Assembly (NCBI GenBank): GCA_946538615.1
Contig: CAMNGW010000006.1
Coordinates: forward strand, 1 to 45,936
Length of the DNA stretch: 45,936 nucleotides
Reading direction: 5' to 3'
DNA from: an uncultured Clostridia bacterium
GTDB lineage: Bacteria; Bacillota; Clostridia; Christensenellales; Aristaeellaceae
The first letter of the stretch is position 1; every line of letters starts with the position of its first letter. Of this stretch, positions 7,828 to 16,270 are shown in pieces. The notes under the pieces were generated by a model that was not told where the DNA came from, made no database searches, and saw nothing but the letters and a program-made list of their open reading frames with translations. Made by a program: the position numbers and the translations under genes.

Positions 7828-8511
7828 ATGCACATCCTGTTTGCAGAGGACGATCCGGACCTGAGGCGGGCAGTGAAGGCACTTCTTGAACATGCCATGT
7901 ACACTGTGGACGCTGTGGATAATGGTCAGGACGCTCTGGATCTGGCGAGGGACGCGCACTATGATGGACTGATACTTGACTGGATGATGCCGGGGCTTGA
8001 CGGGATCAGCGTGCTCCGGCACATGCGCAGGGAGGGCATAGGGACCCCCTGCCTGATCCTCACGGCAAGGGACGCGGTAGAAGACAGGGTCACCGGACTT
8101 GATGCCGGTGCGGACGATTATCTGCCCAAACCCTTTTCGACTGCGGAGCTGATGGCCAGGGTGCGCGCCCTTGTCCGGAGAAGGGAAAACTATATCGGTT
8201 CACGTATTACCTTTGAAGACCTCACGCTGGACCGGGACAGCCTTGAAATGAGCTGTGGCCCGAGGCAGGTCCGGCTGACCAACAAAGCTTTTCAGCTCAT
8301 GGAGCTGTTCCTCTCCAGCCCACACAGGGTTTTTGGCGTGAACCAGCTCATGGACAGGGTCTGGGGTTATGACTCTGAGGCGGAGATCAATGTGGTGTGG
8401 GTAAATATCTCTCAGCTGCGCAAGCGGCTCGCCGAGGTGGGAAGCCGCGTGGAAATCCGGGTGAGCCGGGGCGTGGGGTATTCCCTTGAAACAACAGGTG
8501 ACAGGCAATGA
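7828..8511 (+). CDS. OmpR-family response regulator
   Basis: The protein has 227 residues. The receiver domain (1-115) has acidic pocket residues E7-D8-D9, phosphoacceptor D51 in LILDWMMPG, T79 and K101 (PKPF). A winged-helix DNA-binding domain of the OmpR/PhoB type follows (about 127-223). The stop overlaps the kinase start by four bases, so the pair is co-translated. The 11-bp repeats at 4720-4739 are a plausible target. The signal is unknown; the flanking genes for surface glycan-binding proteins suggest the cell envelope. Confidence 0.93.
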   Translation: MHILFAEDDPDLRRAVKALLEHAMYTVDAVDNGQDALDLARDAHYDGLILDWMMPGLDGISVLRHMRREGIGTPCLILTARDAVEDRVTGLDAGADDYLPKPFSTAELMARVRALVRRRENYIGSRITFEDLTLDRDSLEMSCGPRQVRLTNKAFQLMELFLSSPHRVFGVNQLMDRVWGYDSEAEINVVWVNISQLRKRLAEVGSRVEIRVSRGVGYSLETTGDRQ

Positions 8512-9713
8512 TTGAAAAGCTGAGATGGCGTCTTATACGCATCAGCCTGTTTGCGCTTATTGGGGCCATGCTGTCGGTGACCCTGGCCATCAACGGCATC
8601 AACTGGCTGAATGTGAGGAGCGAACTGCATGAAACGCTGAAGATCTATGCGGACAGCGGCGGGAACCTGGGCAAAGCCATCAAAGGGCGTTCAAAGCATA
8701 TGAAAAACCTGGTGACCCTCAGCACCTGCTACGTGGCCCGTGTGGATGAGGACGGCGGGACCCGTATCATTGCGGGGCAGGGACAGGCAAGCGGGGAGAT
8801 ACAGGAACTGATGCAGTCCCTTGCGGAAAACGGGAGCACAGAGGGAATAGCGGGTGATTATCTGTATGCGCGCTTCACAGACAAAAGCGGTTCGTATCTT
8901 GCGGTCATGGATGCGGAGAGCAGCCTGACCCGCGTGCGCCGCCTGGGGGTTTTCTCTGCCGTCGCCTGCCTGACCGGGATCATCGCCGCAGCTGTATTCG
9001 TGATGCTGTTCTCCAAAAAAATGATGAAGCCTTTTGTGGAGAACGAACGGCAGCAGAAACAGTTCATCACTGACGCGAGCCATGAGCTGAAGACACCTCT
9101 GACGGTCATATCGGCGAATATGGACCTGCTGTCCATCGACCTTCCTGAGAACACCTGGATCGACAGCACCCAGAAACAGGTGAGCCAGATGCGGCACATG
9201 GTGGATGAAATGGTTTACCTGTCCCGTCTTGAGGAAAGCGTACAGCCGGAAATGCAGAGCGTGGACCTGGGAAAACTGGCACAGGAAGCAGCGGAGCCGT
9301 TTGCGGCCATGGCTGAGTTTCAGGGCAGGAAGCTCATTGTCGAGGCTGACCATGCCATTGTCAGAGGAAACCCGGAAATGCTTGAGAGACTGTGCAGCGT
9401 TCTTCTGGATAATGCGGTAAAATATACGGCGGAGCACGGTGAAATTCTATTTGCCGTCCGTCAGGACCGGATGGTCACGGTGTATACCGAAAACATTCCC
9501 CTCGAACCTCTTGATGAGGCAATGTGTGCACATCTGTTTGACCGTTTTTACCGGGCAGACCATGCCAGGAGCAAGGGACGCAAGGGCTATGGGATCGGTC
9601 TAGCGATCGCACAGGCGATTGTTCAGAAACATGGCGGAGAAGCCAGGGCGGAGAAAAGGGGCAATGTTCTGCGCATTGCCTGTGTACTGCCCGCAGAGAA
9701 GGAGAGAAAATGA
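8508..9713 (+). CDS. Membrane sensor histidine kinase with a degenerate G1 box
   Basis: The protein has 401 residues. Two membrane segments (about 10-30 and 143-165) flank an extracytoplasmic sensor of about 110 residues that matches no domain I know. There is no clear HAMP. The H-box is DASHELKTPLT and the N-box LLDNAVKY; the F-box (FDRFYRAD) and G2 box (GYGIGLAIA) are intact. The G1 box, normally DxGxG, reads TENIPLE and has lost the aspartate. Many Bacillota kinases carry a partly altered G1, so activity is not excluded. It overlaps the regulator before it and the binding protein after it by four bases each. Confidence 0.92.
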   Translation: MIEKLRWRLIRISLFALIGAMLSVTLAINGINWLNVRSELHETLKIYADSGGNLGKAIKGRSKHMKNLVTLSTCYVARVDEDGGTRIIAGQGQASGEIQELMQSLAENGSTEGIAGDYLYARFTDKSGSYLAVMDAESSLTRVRRLGVFSAVACLTGIIAAAVFVMLFSKKMMKPFVENERQQKQFITDASHELKTPLTVISANMDLLSIDLPENTWIDSTQKQVSQMRHMVDEMVYLSRLEESVQPEMQSVDLGKLAQEAAEPFAAMAEFQGRKLIVEADHAIVRGNPEMLERLCSVLLDNAVKYTAEHGEILFAVRQDRMVTVYTENIPLEPLDEAMCAHLFDRFYRADHARSKGRKGYGIGLAIAQAIVQKHGGEARAEKRGNVLRIACVLPAEKERK

Positions 9714-10678
9714 AAAAACTGATCGTGATGCTGCTCATAGCATGCAGCGTACTGGGGTGCGCCTGTGGCGAAGTGGACGTGGACGGGCTGTATAAGAACC
9801 GGGACGTGGACGACCGTTTTGACGCAAGCGCGGTGGAGATAGATCTGGACAGTGCTGTGTCAGGCAGTGGGTTTGAGGTATCGCAGGGAACTGTGACGAT
9901 CACCCGGCCGGGCGATTATCTTCTGACAGGTAATTTTGAAGGGCAGGTCCGAGTAGATGTTTCCCAGGAGGACCATGTCCGCCTGATCCTTCAGAACGTC
10001 ACCATTGTCTCTCCGAAGGGACCTGCGGTTTTTGTAAGACAAGCTGATAAGCTGGTTGTGACGCTTGCTGACGGCAGCGTGAATACCCTCACGGACACGG
10101 AAGGAGCGGTGGAGGACGGCGGAGAAGTGGCTGCAGCGCTGTTTGCCAATGACGATCTGTCCATCAATGGGACAGGCACACTCATTGTAAACGGGAAGGC
10201 CAATCATGGGATCCACAGCAAGGCGGACCTGGTGATTGCAGACGGCGAGATCACAGTCAGTGCGGCCAATGACGGAATCAAAGGCAAAAATTCCGTGCTG
10301 ATCCTCGACGGGACCATCACGTCAGTATCTGGCGGGGACGGCATTGTGAGCACGCGTCAGGACAAAGAAGACAAGGGCTGGATCGTGATAGCGGGAGGAA
10401 CCGTGACGGTCACAGCGGAAGATAAAGGGATCCAGGCTGAGACAGATATCACCCTGCAGGGAGGAGAGGTCACAGTGCATGCCGGGGACGACGGGCTGCA
10501 CGGCAGAAATGTGTCGATCCATGAGGGACTGGTCAGGGTCCAAAGTGAAGACGAAGGCATACAGGCCGATGAGCTCCTTCAGATCACAGGCGGGGAAGTG
10601 CATGTGCAGGGAGCAGGCGACCTGAAAGGTTCAAAACGTCAGATTGAGGACAGCGCGACCATTGTATATACAAAGTAA
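9710..10678 (+). CDS. Cthe_2159-type beta-helix carbohydrate-binding protein (short form)
   Basis: The protein has 322 residues. Its N-terminal signal ends in Val-Leu-Gly-Cys, a near-lipobox, so it may be a lipoprotein, unlike its longer paralogue at 6074-7762. It shares with that protein the opening LYK-RDV element, the YLLTG-FEGQV stretch, RLIL, GPA, ADKL-VT, AAALFA-DDLS, IHSKADL, AANDGIKGKNSVL and the DGIVSTRQDKEDKGW block, then a shortened set of beta-helix turns. It lacks the Gly/Arg-rich insert and tail. It overlaps the kinase gene by four bases, which puts it in the sensor operon. It could be an accessory glycan sensor for the kinase or an output of the system; both are inference. Confidence 0.82.
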   Translation: MKKLIVMLLIACSVLGCACGEVDVDGLYKNRDVDDRFDASAVEIDLDSAVSGSGFEVSQGTVTITRPGDYLLTGNFEGQVRVDVSQEDHVRLILQNVTIVSPKGPAVFVRQADKLVVTLADGSVNTLTDTEGAVEDGGEVAAALFANDDLSINGTGTLIVNGKANHGIHSKADLVIADGEITVSAANDGIKGKNSVLILDGTITSVSGGDGIVSTRQDKEDKGWIVIAGGTVTVTAEDKGIQAETDITLQGGEVTVHAGDDGLHGRNVSIHEGLVRVQSEDEGIQADELLQITGGEVHVQGAGDLKGSKRQIEDSATIVYTK

Positions 10679-10685
10679 GATAAGA

Positions 10686-10726
10686 AAATCCCCTGTACCC
10701 TATAGGGCACAGGGGATGCCTGTTTT
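10686..10726. terminator. Bidirectional terminator between convergent genes
   Basis: ATCCCCTGT (10688-10696) pairs with ACAGGGGAT (10709-10717), and CCC/GGG close the inner stem around TATA. GCCTGTTTTT follows on the plus strand and TTTTCTTA on the minus strand, so it can serve the binding-protein gene and the CNNM gene. Confidence 0.85.
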
Positions 10727-10732
10727 TCAGGA

Positions 10733-12004
10733 TCACTTGGGTGATTTGAGGGGATGCACCCGCCTTGCAAGCACGCGTTCCACGCGCCTGTCATCCATGG
10801 CCAGGACCGTAATTTCAATTGTGCGGTAGATAAAGGCGTTGCCGACTTCGGGGAAAAAGCCGAAATGCTCAATTGTCCAGCCGCCGACGGTCTCGCTCTC
10901 ACATTCAAAGTCGTCCCTGCGGATGTCCCACAGATCAAGGAATTCAGCGATGGGCATGTCCCCGTCGATCTCATACTCGTCCTTGCCGCGTTCTTTGACA
11001 TCCTCCTCGACCGTATCAGTCTCGTCCCAGATGTCGCCGACAACCTGCTCAAGCACGTCTTCCATGGAGATGATGCCCAGTGTCCCGCCGTACTCATCCA
11101 CCACGATGGCCAGGTGCTGACGGGCCTTGCGGAACGCGGTGAGGACCTCCGGGAGCTTCATTGTCTTGTACACGTAGCACGGCTCCATAAGCAGGCTGCG
11201 CAGGTCCGTGTCCTCATCCATGGTGAGCGCTTTCAGGAAGCGGTTGAGGTGCAGGATCCCGATGACATGGTCGATGGATTCCTCATAGACAGGTATACGG
11301 GTGTAGTGTGACTTGGAGATGGCAGCCAGAATGTCCTCCCGACTGTCCTCGATATCAATGGCGAGCACGTCCACACGGGCGGTCATGGCAGAGGAGGCGG
11401 ATATGTCAGAAAAGTCGATAGCGGCCCTGACAAGATCGCTTTCGTTCTCATCAATGACCTCCTCATCCTCAGCGGTATCGACAATCGTCTGAAGCTCTTC
11501 CACTTTTTCTTCACTGTCCTCCTGGCGCTTTTCGCCCTTAAAGGGGGACAGGAGAAGAGAAACGAGGAATACGACCAGGCGCACCAGGGGAAGGAGCAGG
11601 ATCATGAGGATACGGACGGGACGGGCATAGCGCAGGGCATACGTATTGGCGCTGCGCTTCACGGAAATCTTGGGAATGGTCTCACCGAAGATAATCACAA
11701 GCAGGGTCATGATCAGGGTAGTGAGCCATGTTTTTGAATCGGACCCGGTCAGCAGGATGAGCAGTGTTGTGGCGATGGAAGAGGAAGCAACATTGACAAG
11801 GTTGTTCCCGATGAGAATGGCACCAAGGGCATCGTCAAAATGGTCCAGGATATACAGGGCAAGGGCGGCGCTTTTAGAGCCGTCTTCTTTTTCGTTCTCA
11901 AGCCGGAGACGGTTGGCAGAAGAATAGGCCATCTCGGACCCGGAAAAGAAACCGGAGAGCAGCACACAGACAATAATGCCGAGGACCAGAAGGGCAGTGA
12001 TCAT
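10733..12004 (-). CDS. CNNM/CorC (hemolysin C-type) family transporter, copy 2
   Basis: The protein has 423 residues: an N-terminal DUF21/CNNM membrane domain (about 1-190, four hydrophobic segments including an SGFFSGSEMAYSS motif), a CBS pair (about 205-325) and a CorC_HlyC domain (about 340-420). These proteins are associated with divalent cation handling, chiefly magnesium or cobalt efflux. The old hemolysin label is historical. Its ATG overlaps the stop of the paralogue upstream (12001-13323) by four bases, so the two are a co-transcribed pair and may work as a heteromer. Direction and ion are not shown by the sequence. Confidence 0.9.
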   Translation of the reverse strand: MITALLVLGIIVCVLLSGFFSGSEMAYSSANRLRLENEKEDGSKSAALALYILDHFDDALGAILIGNNLVNVASSSIATTLLILLTGSDSKTWLTTLIMTLLVIIFGETIPKISVKRSANTYALRYARPVRILMILLLPLVRLVVFLVSLLLSPFKGEKRQEDSEEKVEELQTIVDTAEDEEVIDENESDLVRAAIDFSDISASSAMTARVDVLAIDIEDSREDILAAISKSHYTRIPVYEESIDHVIGILHLNRFLKALTMDEDTDLRSLLMEPCYVYKTMKLPEVLTAFRKARQHLAIVVDEYGGTLGIISMEDVLEQVVGDIWDETDTVEEDVKERGKDEYEIDGDMPIAEFLDLWDIRRDDFECESETVGGWTIEHFGFFPEVGNAFIYRTIEITVLAMDDRRVERVLARRVHPLKSPK

Positions 12005-13323
12005 TTGTTCTCTGCCTCCTTTTCATCCTGGGCGTCAGGAAGCTTGAGCATGACTTTGCGGATCCTGTTGTGCTCCATGCGGGCGACGTATACGCGCAGG
12101 CCGTGGTACTCAAAATGTTCGCGGACCTTGGGGACCGTGGAGAAGTGCTCATAGACCCATTCGCCGAGGCGGGTATTGACCAGGTCATCATTATCCTCAG
12201 GGTCCTCAAAACCGATCTTCCAGAATGCGTCATCGACTGTCTCGCCCGCATCGACCAGGAAGGTGCCGTTTTTCAGGTCGATGACAGCATCCTCGACAAC
12301 ATCTTCCTCGTCGTAGATTTCACCCACAAGGGTTTCGAGAATATCCTCAACGGTGACAATGCCCACTGTCCCGCCGTAATGGTCGGTGACAATGGCCAGG
12401 CTCTGTCTTTCCTTGGACATGCGTGGCAGAAGTTCGTCGATTTTGGTACTTTGCGTGACATAGAGCGGTTCATCGAGGAGCTTGCGGATATTGACACTGG
12501 GCTCCCCGGATTCAGAGCGTGACTGGATATAAGCGCGCAGATAGCGGCGGATGCGGAGGATCCCAATGATATTGTCGATGGAGTCTTCATAAACCGGCAG
12601 GCGGGAAAATTTCTGCTCGCGCACAAAGGACAGGATCGCCTCGGGATCGTCGTCGATATCGACAGCCGCCACGTCCACGCGCGGGGTGAGCACAGATTCG
12701 ACTGTCACATCATTGAATTCCAGCGCTGAAGAGATAAGATCGGACTGCGCTTCATCAAGTGCCCCTTCTTCGGCCATATCTTCAATGATGTCGTGGATCT
12801 CGTCTTCGGTCACGGATACATCAGGCTCCGTACCCTTTTTTCCGGCGGCAAGGTTGCCCAGAAAGGAAAGGGCAAAGGAAAAAGGCGTGAGAACGCGGGA
12901 CAGAGCTTCTGTAGGGCCGACGCAGTACAGGGCCAGACGGTCCGCGTACTTTTTGGCAAAGCTCTTGGGCAGCATCTCCGCAAAAAAGAACAGGACAAGT
13001 GAAGTCACCAGCGTTGAAAGGGTGACGGCACTCAGTCCCCAGATCCGCGTCACTGCCACTGTAACAAGGGAGGCAGCTGCAATGTGGGAGATATTTGTGA
13101 GGATGAGGATACTCGAAATGGTCCGGTCAAAATGGTCCAGCGCGGAGAGCACAGCCTGTGCCCGTCTGTCCCCTTTGTCGGCAAGTGTCTTCATGCGCAC
13201 TTTGGAACAGGAAGATAAAGCTGTTTCGGATACAGCAATGAAATTGGCAAACAAAACCAGAAAGACCGTGACAATCCACGGCCATAATATGGGCCCGGCT
13301 CCTGTAAGGCCACCGTCATCCAT
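12001..13323 (-). CDS. CNNM/CorC (hemolysin C-type) family transporter, copy 1
   Basis: The protein has 440 residues with the same order as its neighbour: CNNM membrane domain (about 10-200, with VSETALSSCSKVR), CBS pair (about 215-340) and CorC_HlyC domain (about 355-430). AAGGAGG precedes the ATG. It is the first gene of the two-gene unit under the promoter at 13371-13399. The two products are clearly homologous but diverged through the linker after the membrane domain, so the duplication is not recent. A magnesium riboswitch does not fit in the short leader of about 40 bases. Confidence 0.9.
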   Translation of the reverse strand: MDDGGLTGAGPILWPWIVTVFLVLFANFIAVSETALSSCSKVRMKTLADKGDRRAQAVLSALDHFDRTISSILILTNISHIAAASLVTVAVTRIWGLSAVTLSTLVTSLVLFFFAEMLPKSFAKKYADRLALYCVGPTEALSRVLTPFSFALSFLGNLAAGKKGTEPDVSVTEDEIHDIIEDMAEEGALDEAQSDLISSALEFNDVTVESVLTPRVDVAAVDIDDDPEAILSFVREQKFSRLPVYEDSIDNIIGILRIRRYLRAYIQSRSESGEPSVNIRKLLDEPLYVTQSTKIDELLPRMSKERQSLAIVTDHYGGTVGIVTVEDILETLVGEIYDEEDVVEDAVIDLKNGTFLVDAGETVDDAFWKIGFEDPEDNDDLVNTRLGEWVYEHFSTVPKVREHFEYHGLRVYVARMEHNRIRKVMLKLPDAQDEKEAENK

Positions 13324-13361
13324 GGAAAAAGAAAACCTCCTTCACGCTTTGCGTGACCAGA

Positions 13362-13399
13362 ATAGGAGATATTCTAAACTCTCCTATCATACCTGTCAA
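13362..13399 (-). promoter_or_regulatory. CNNM operon promoter with a palindromic operator over the -10
   Basis: On the minus strand TTGACA (13399-13394) and TAGAAT (13376-13371) are 17 bases apart. The arms ATAGGAGA (13362-13369) and TCTCCTAT (13380-13387) form a perfect 8-base inverted repeat with a 10-base spacer that contains the -10. The position fits a repressor that blocks open-complex formation; the repressor is unknown. Confidence 0.7.
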
Positions 13400-13458
13400 G
13401 GGAAATACATCTTTGTTACAACTTAAACGATTAAGTCAACAGTGCTTTCAGCCGAAAC

Positions 13459-13487
13459 TTGACGGAAAGCCGAGCAAATCGTATAAT
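13459..13487 (+). promoter_or_regulatory. Promoter of the secD-secF region
   Basis: TTGACG (13459-13464) and the consensus TATAAT (13482-13487) are 17 bases apart. Because transcription must begin near 13494, the open frame that extends upstream to 13459 cannot be coding at its start. Confidence 0.8.
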
Positions 13488-13563
13488 ACCGCCCAGCCGT
13501 TCCGGCCAGATCCGGATTCATGAAATACAGAACGTGTGCAAGAAAAAGAGAGGGGGGAGATGC

Positions 13564-13899
13564 ATGCGGTTCAGGACGTTTTTTTTCATGTCGGCCTGTT
13601 TTGCGCTGCTCTTTCTCCTCGGGCAGGGACTTGTCTCGGGACCGGACCGTGCACCTGATGAGGTGTTCCCTCCCCTGATGGACATGCCCTGCTATGTTTC
13701 ACAGCTCCAGGGTGAGCAGGGGACAGGTCTTCCTGCTGCATCCGCCCTGCACAGCAGCCGCAGTGAGGACGCAGCGGAGCCTGATGAACAGGCGCTGCCG
13801 GACATCTGTGTATCCGACCGCAATGGGATGCCCCTCTCAGGGAGGACCTGGCGCCGGACAGTTTATCTGGTCTGTCCTCCGGAAGGTGTTCCGGGATAG
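13564..13899 (+). CDS. Small exported protein of unknown function, before secD
   Basis: The protein has 111 residues with a signal peptide or anchor (hydrophobic 5-19) and then a polar chain without a recognised domain. The ATG at 13564 follows AGGGGGGAG and lies downstream of the promoter, which rules out longer starts. Two cysteines sit in PDICVSD and YLVCPPEG and a third in MPCYVS. It ends 49 bases before secD and shares its transcript. A link to protein export is suggested only by position. Confidence 0.6.
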   Translation: MRFRTFFFMSACFALLFLLGQGLVSGPDRAPDEVFPPLMDMPCYVSQLQGEQGTGLPAASALHSSRSEDAAEPDEQALPDICVSDRNGMPLSGRTWRRTVYLVCPPEGVPG

Positions 13900-13948
13900 A
13901 ATGAAAAATGGCCCGGAATATCAAAATGAATATGGAGGAAGATCGCTT

Positions 13949-15268
13949 ATGAGCAAAAAGAGCTCAAGCAAGAAGACAGGTGCACTGATCGGCCTGTGCA
14001 TTCTGCTGGTGCTGACCCTGGTCTGCGGCTTTTTGGGCTTCAATGGTATGCCCCTCGACAGCCGCGGACTCTACAAACTGCTTCCGTGGATGCCCACCAC
14101 AAACGCAGAGAACTGGCCCGCGTCCCTTTCCCTCGGCCTTGACCTGCGCGGCGGCGTTTATGTGGAATATTCTGCTGAAAAGCCTGAAGAGATTGAAGGC
14201 AACTTTGATGCGCTGATGGACGGCACCATCGCCGTGATCCAGCAGCGTCTGACAGACAAGGGCTATCCGGAGAGCACGGTGCAGAAAATCAACAATGGCA
14301 CCGGTATCCGTGTTGAGATCCCTGACGTCACAGATCCTCAGGCCGTGCTGGACTTGATCGGCACGCCCGCTGAACTCTCTTTCCGTGACCCGGATGGCAA
14401 CGAGTTCATGACCGGCAAGCAGGTCCAGACAGCTTCTTATTTCTATTCTGATGGCGACCATCAGGTGGCATTCACCCTTAACAGTGAAGGCGCGATGCTC
14501 TTTGCTGACATGACAGCCAAGTCCATCGGCAAGCAGATTGCCATCTATCTTGACAACGAACTGCTCATCAGCCCGACCGTACAGTCCGCCATTCCTAACG
14601 GCTCCGGCGTGATCAACGGCATGGGTTCTGAGGAGAGGGCGCGCACGATCGCCGCTCAGATCCAGTCCGGCGCACTGCCCCTGGTTCTGACCCAGCAGAA
14701 GGTTGACACCGTATCGGCTACCCTCGGCGACGAGGCCCTGAGTACATCCATCTTTGCTGCCTTTATCGGCATCCTTCTGGTTATGCTCTTTATGATTATC
14801 CGCTACCGCATGAACGGCGTGGTGGCAACCTGGGCCCTTTGCATCTACATGCTGCTGCTGTTCTTCTTTATTGCCGTCATCCCCGGCATCCAGCTGACCC
14901 TGCCTGGTCTTGCAGGTATCGTGCTTGGCATCGGCATGGCTGTTGACGCCAATGTCATTATCTATGAACGCTTCAACGAGGAACTCCGTTCCGGCCGTCC
15001 CGCCCGCGCTGCGGTGCGCGCTGGCTTTAAAAACGCTATGAGCGCCATCCTGGACTCAAACGTCACAACGCTGATTGCGGCTGTCGTGCTTCTGATTTAT
15101 GGCACAGGCTCCGTACAGGGCTTTGCCAAGACGCTGCTCTTGGGTGTTATCGTGTCCATGTTCACGGCCCTTGTGATCACCCGTCTGCTCATGAACTGGT
15201 TTGTTGCCGTTGGGATCAATAAGCCGGCTCTGTTCTGCACAGTAAAGAAGGAGGAGGAGAAAAAATGA
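13949..15268 (+). CDS. secD: Protein translocase subunit SecD
   Basis: The protein has 439 residues. SecD assists preprotein movement through SecYEG, using proton flow on the outer side. After the first membrane segment comes the family motif LGLDLRGG, then the P1 domain region, the LVLTQQKVDTVSATLG block, and five membrane helices with GIGMAVDANVIIYERFNEEL, the D4 signature. The ATG at 13949 has GGAGGA nine bases before it; the upstream in-frame ATG at 13694 lies inside the previous gene. The periplasmic part is shorter than in proteobacteria, as usual for Bacillota. Its stop overlaps secF by four bases. Confidence 0.96.
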   Translation: MSKKSSSKKTGALIGLCILLVLTLVCGFLGFNGMPLDSRGLYKLLPWMPTTNAENWPASLSLGLDLRGGVYVEYSAEKPEEIEGNFDALMDGTIAVIQQRLTDKGYPESTVQKINNGTGIRVEIPDVTDPQAVLDLIGTPAELSFRDPDGNEFMTGKQVQTASYFYSDGDHQVAFTLNSEGAMLFADMTAKSIGKQIAIYLDNELLISPTVQSAIPNGSGVINGMGSEERARTIAAQIQSGALPLVLTQQKVDTVSATLGDEALSTSIFAAFIGILLVMLFMIIRYRMNGVVATWALCIYMLLLFFFIAVIPGIQLTLPGLAGIVLGIGMAVDANVIIYERFNEELRSGRPARAAVRAGFKNAMSAILDSNVTTLIAAVVLLIYGTGSVQGFAKTLLLGVIVSMFTALVITRLLMNWFVAVGINKPALFCTVKKEEEKK

Positions 15269-16173
15269 CAGTCAAGAACCGTTCCAGGATCTGTCTGATC
15301 GTATCCTGCTGCATTTTCGTTCTGGCACTGCTTTTGACCCTCTTTGGCATGGGCATCAACCAGGGCATTGACTTTGCCGGCGGCATGGCCATGCAGTATG
15401 CCATGGGTAAGGAAGTCGCACAGAGCGACGTCGAAGAAGTCTTCACAAAAATGGGCATCAGCGCTGCTGTCACCGTACAGGGTGCTGCCCGCGATGAAGT
15501 GAATATCCGCATCAAGGACATTGCTACCGAAGATGTCCAGACCATCCAGCAGCGCTTCGTGGAAGGCATTTCCGAGAAGTATCCGGATGTCAGGCAGAAC
15601 GGTGAAGTGAACTATGTCGGACCTGTGGCTGGACGTACGCTTCTTTCCAATGCGTTCTGGTCCGTTGTCATTGCTGCCGCACTGATGCTGATTTACATCG
15701 CCATCCGTTTCGACCTTGCCAGCGGTCTTGCTGCTGTGCTGGGTCTGCTGCACGACGTGCTGATGATGCTTGCCTTCATGGTGCTGCTGCGTTCCATCAT
15801 CCAGATGAACTCCACCTTTATCGCAGCTATGCTGACCATCGTTGGCTATTCCATCAACAACACCATCGTGATTTTCGATCGCATCCGTGAAAACGAAAAG
15901 AAAACACCAGGGGATACCCGCGAAAACATTGTCAACCGTTCGGTGAAAGAGTGCCTTGGACGTACGCTCAATACCACGATCACAACGCTCATCACGATTG
16001 TTGCGCTGTACATTGTGGGTGTTGCCTCCATCAAGGAATTCGCTCTGCCCATCATCATCGGTATTCTCTCCGGTGTGTACTCAGCCAATATGATCAATGG
16101 CTATGTGTGGGCCATTCTCGACGAGCGCCTCAGCGCCGGCAAGAAAAAGAAGGCCAAGGCAGTCAAAGCCTGA
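15265..16173 (+). CDS. secF: Protein translocase subunit SecF
   Basis: The protein has 302 residues and is the partner of SecD. It shows six membrane segments, GIDFAGG after the first one, and NNTIVIFDRIREN in the conserved helix pair. The C-terminus is Lys-rich (GKKKKAKAVKA). The ATG overlaps the secD stop, and GGAGGAG supplies the ribosome site. SecD and SecF are fused in Bacillus subtilis but separate here. Confidence 0.96.
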   Translation: MTVKNRSRICLIVSCCIFVLALLLTLFGMGINQGIDFAGGMAMQYAMGKEVAQSDVEEVFTKMGISAAVTVQGAARDEVNIRIKDIATEDVQTIQQRFVEGISEKYPDVRQNGEVNYVGPVAGRTLLSNAFWSVVIAAALMLIYIAIRFDLASGLAAVLGLLHDVLMMLAFMVLLRSIIQMNSTFIAAMLTIVGYSINNTIVIFDRIRENEKKTPGDTRENIVNRSVKECLGRTLNTTITTLITIVALYIVGVASIKEFALPIIIGILSGVYSANMINGYVWAILDERLSAGKKKKAKAVKA

Positions 16174-16195
16174 AAACGCACAGATCGTTTATTCT

Positions 16196-16234
16196 GGGAG
16201 GAGCCTGAAACCGGGTTCCTCCCGGTTTTGTTTT
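16196..16234 (+). terminator. Terminator after secF, with an alternative hairpin
   Basis: AAACCGGG (16208-16215) pairs with CCCGGTTT (16221-16228) and is followed by TGTTTT. The right arm overlaps TCCTCCC (16217-16223), which can instead pair with GGGAGGA (16196-16202). The two stems exclude each other, so read-through into recJ could be modulated. Confidence 0.65.
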
Positions 16235-16270
16235 CATCACTCTCCGGGTGAACCCGGGAAAGGAAACCAT

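Noticed and set aside
6074-10678. Repeats in the two Cthe_2159 genes as a CRISPR or tandem DNA repeat
   Set aside because: The periodicity is at protein level (Gly/Asp turns); the DNA units are not identical or evenly spaced.
13324-13362. Magnesium riboswitch in the CNNM leader
   Set aside because: The leader between the -10 and the ATG is only about 40 bases, far too short for an M-box or similar element.
13459-13563. Upstream extension of the small exported protein gene
   Set aside because: The promoter -35 and -10 lie inside it, so it is not transcribed as coding sequence; the ATG at 13564 has a good ribosome site.
13694-13948. Upstream extension of secD by 85 codons
   Set aside because: It overlaps the small exported protein in another frame and would bury the first membrane helix; GGAGGA fits the ATG at 13949.
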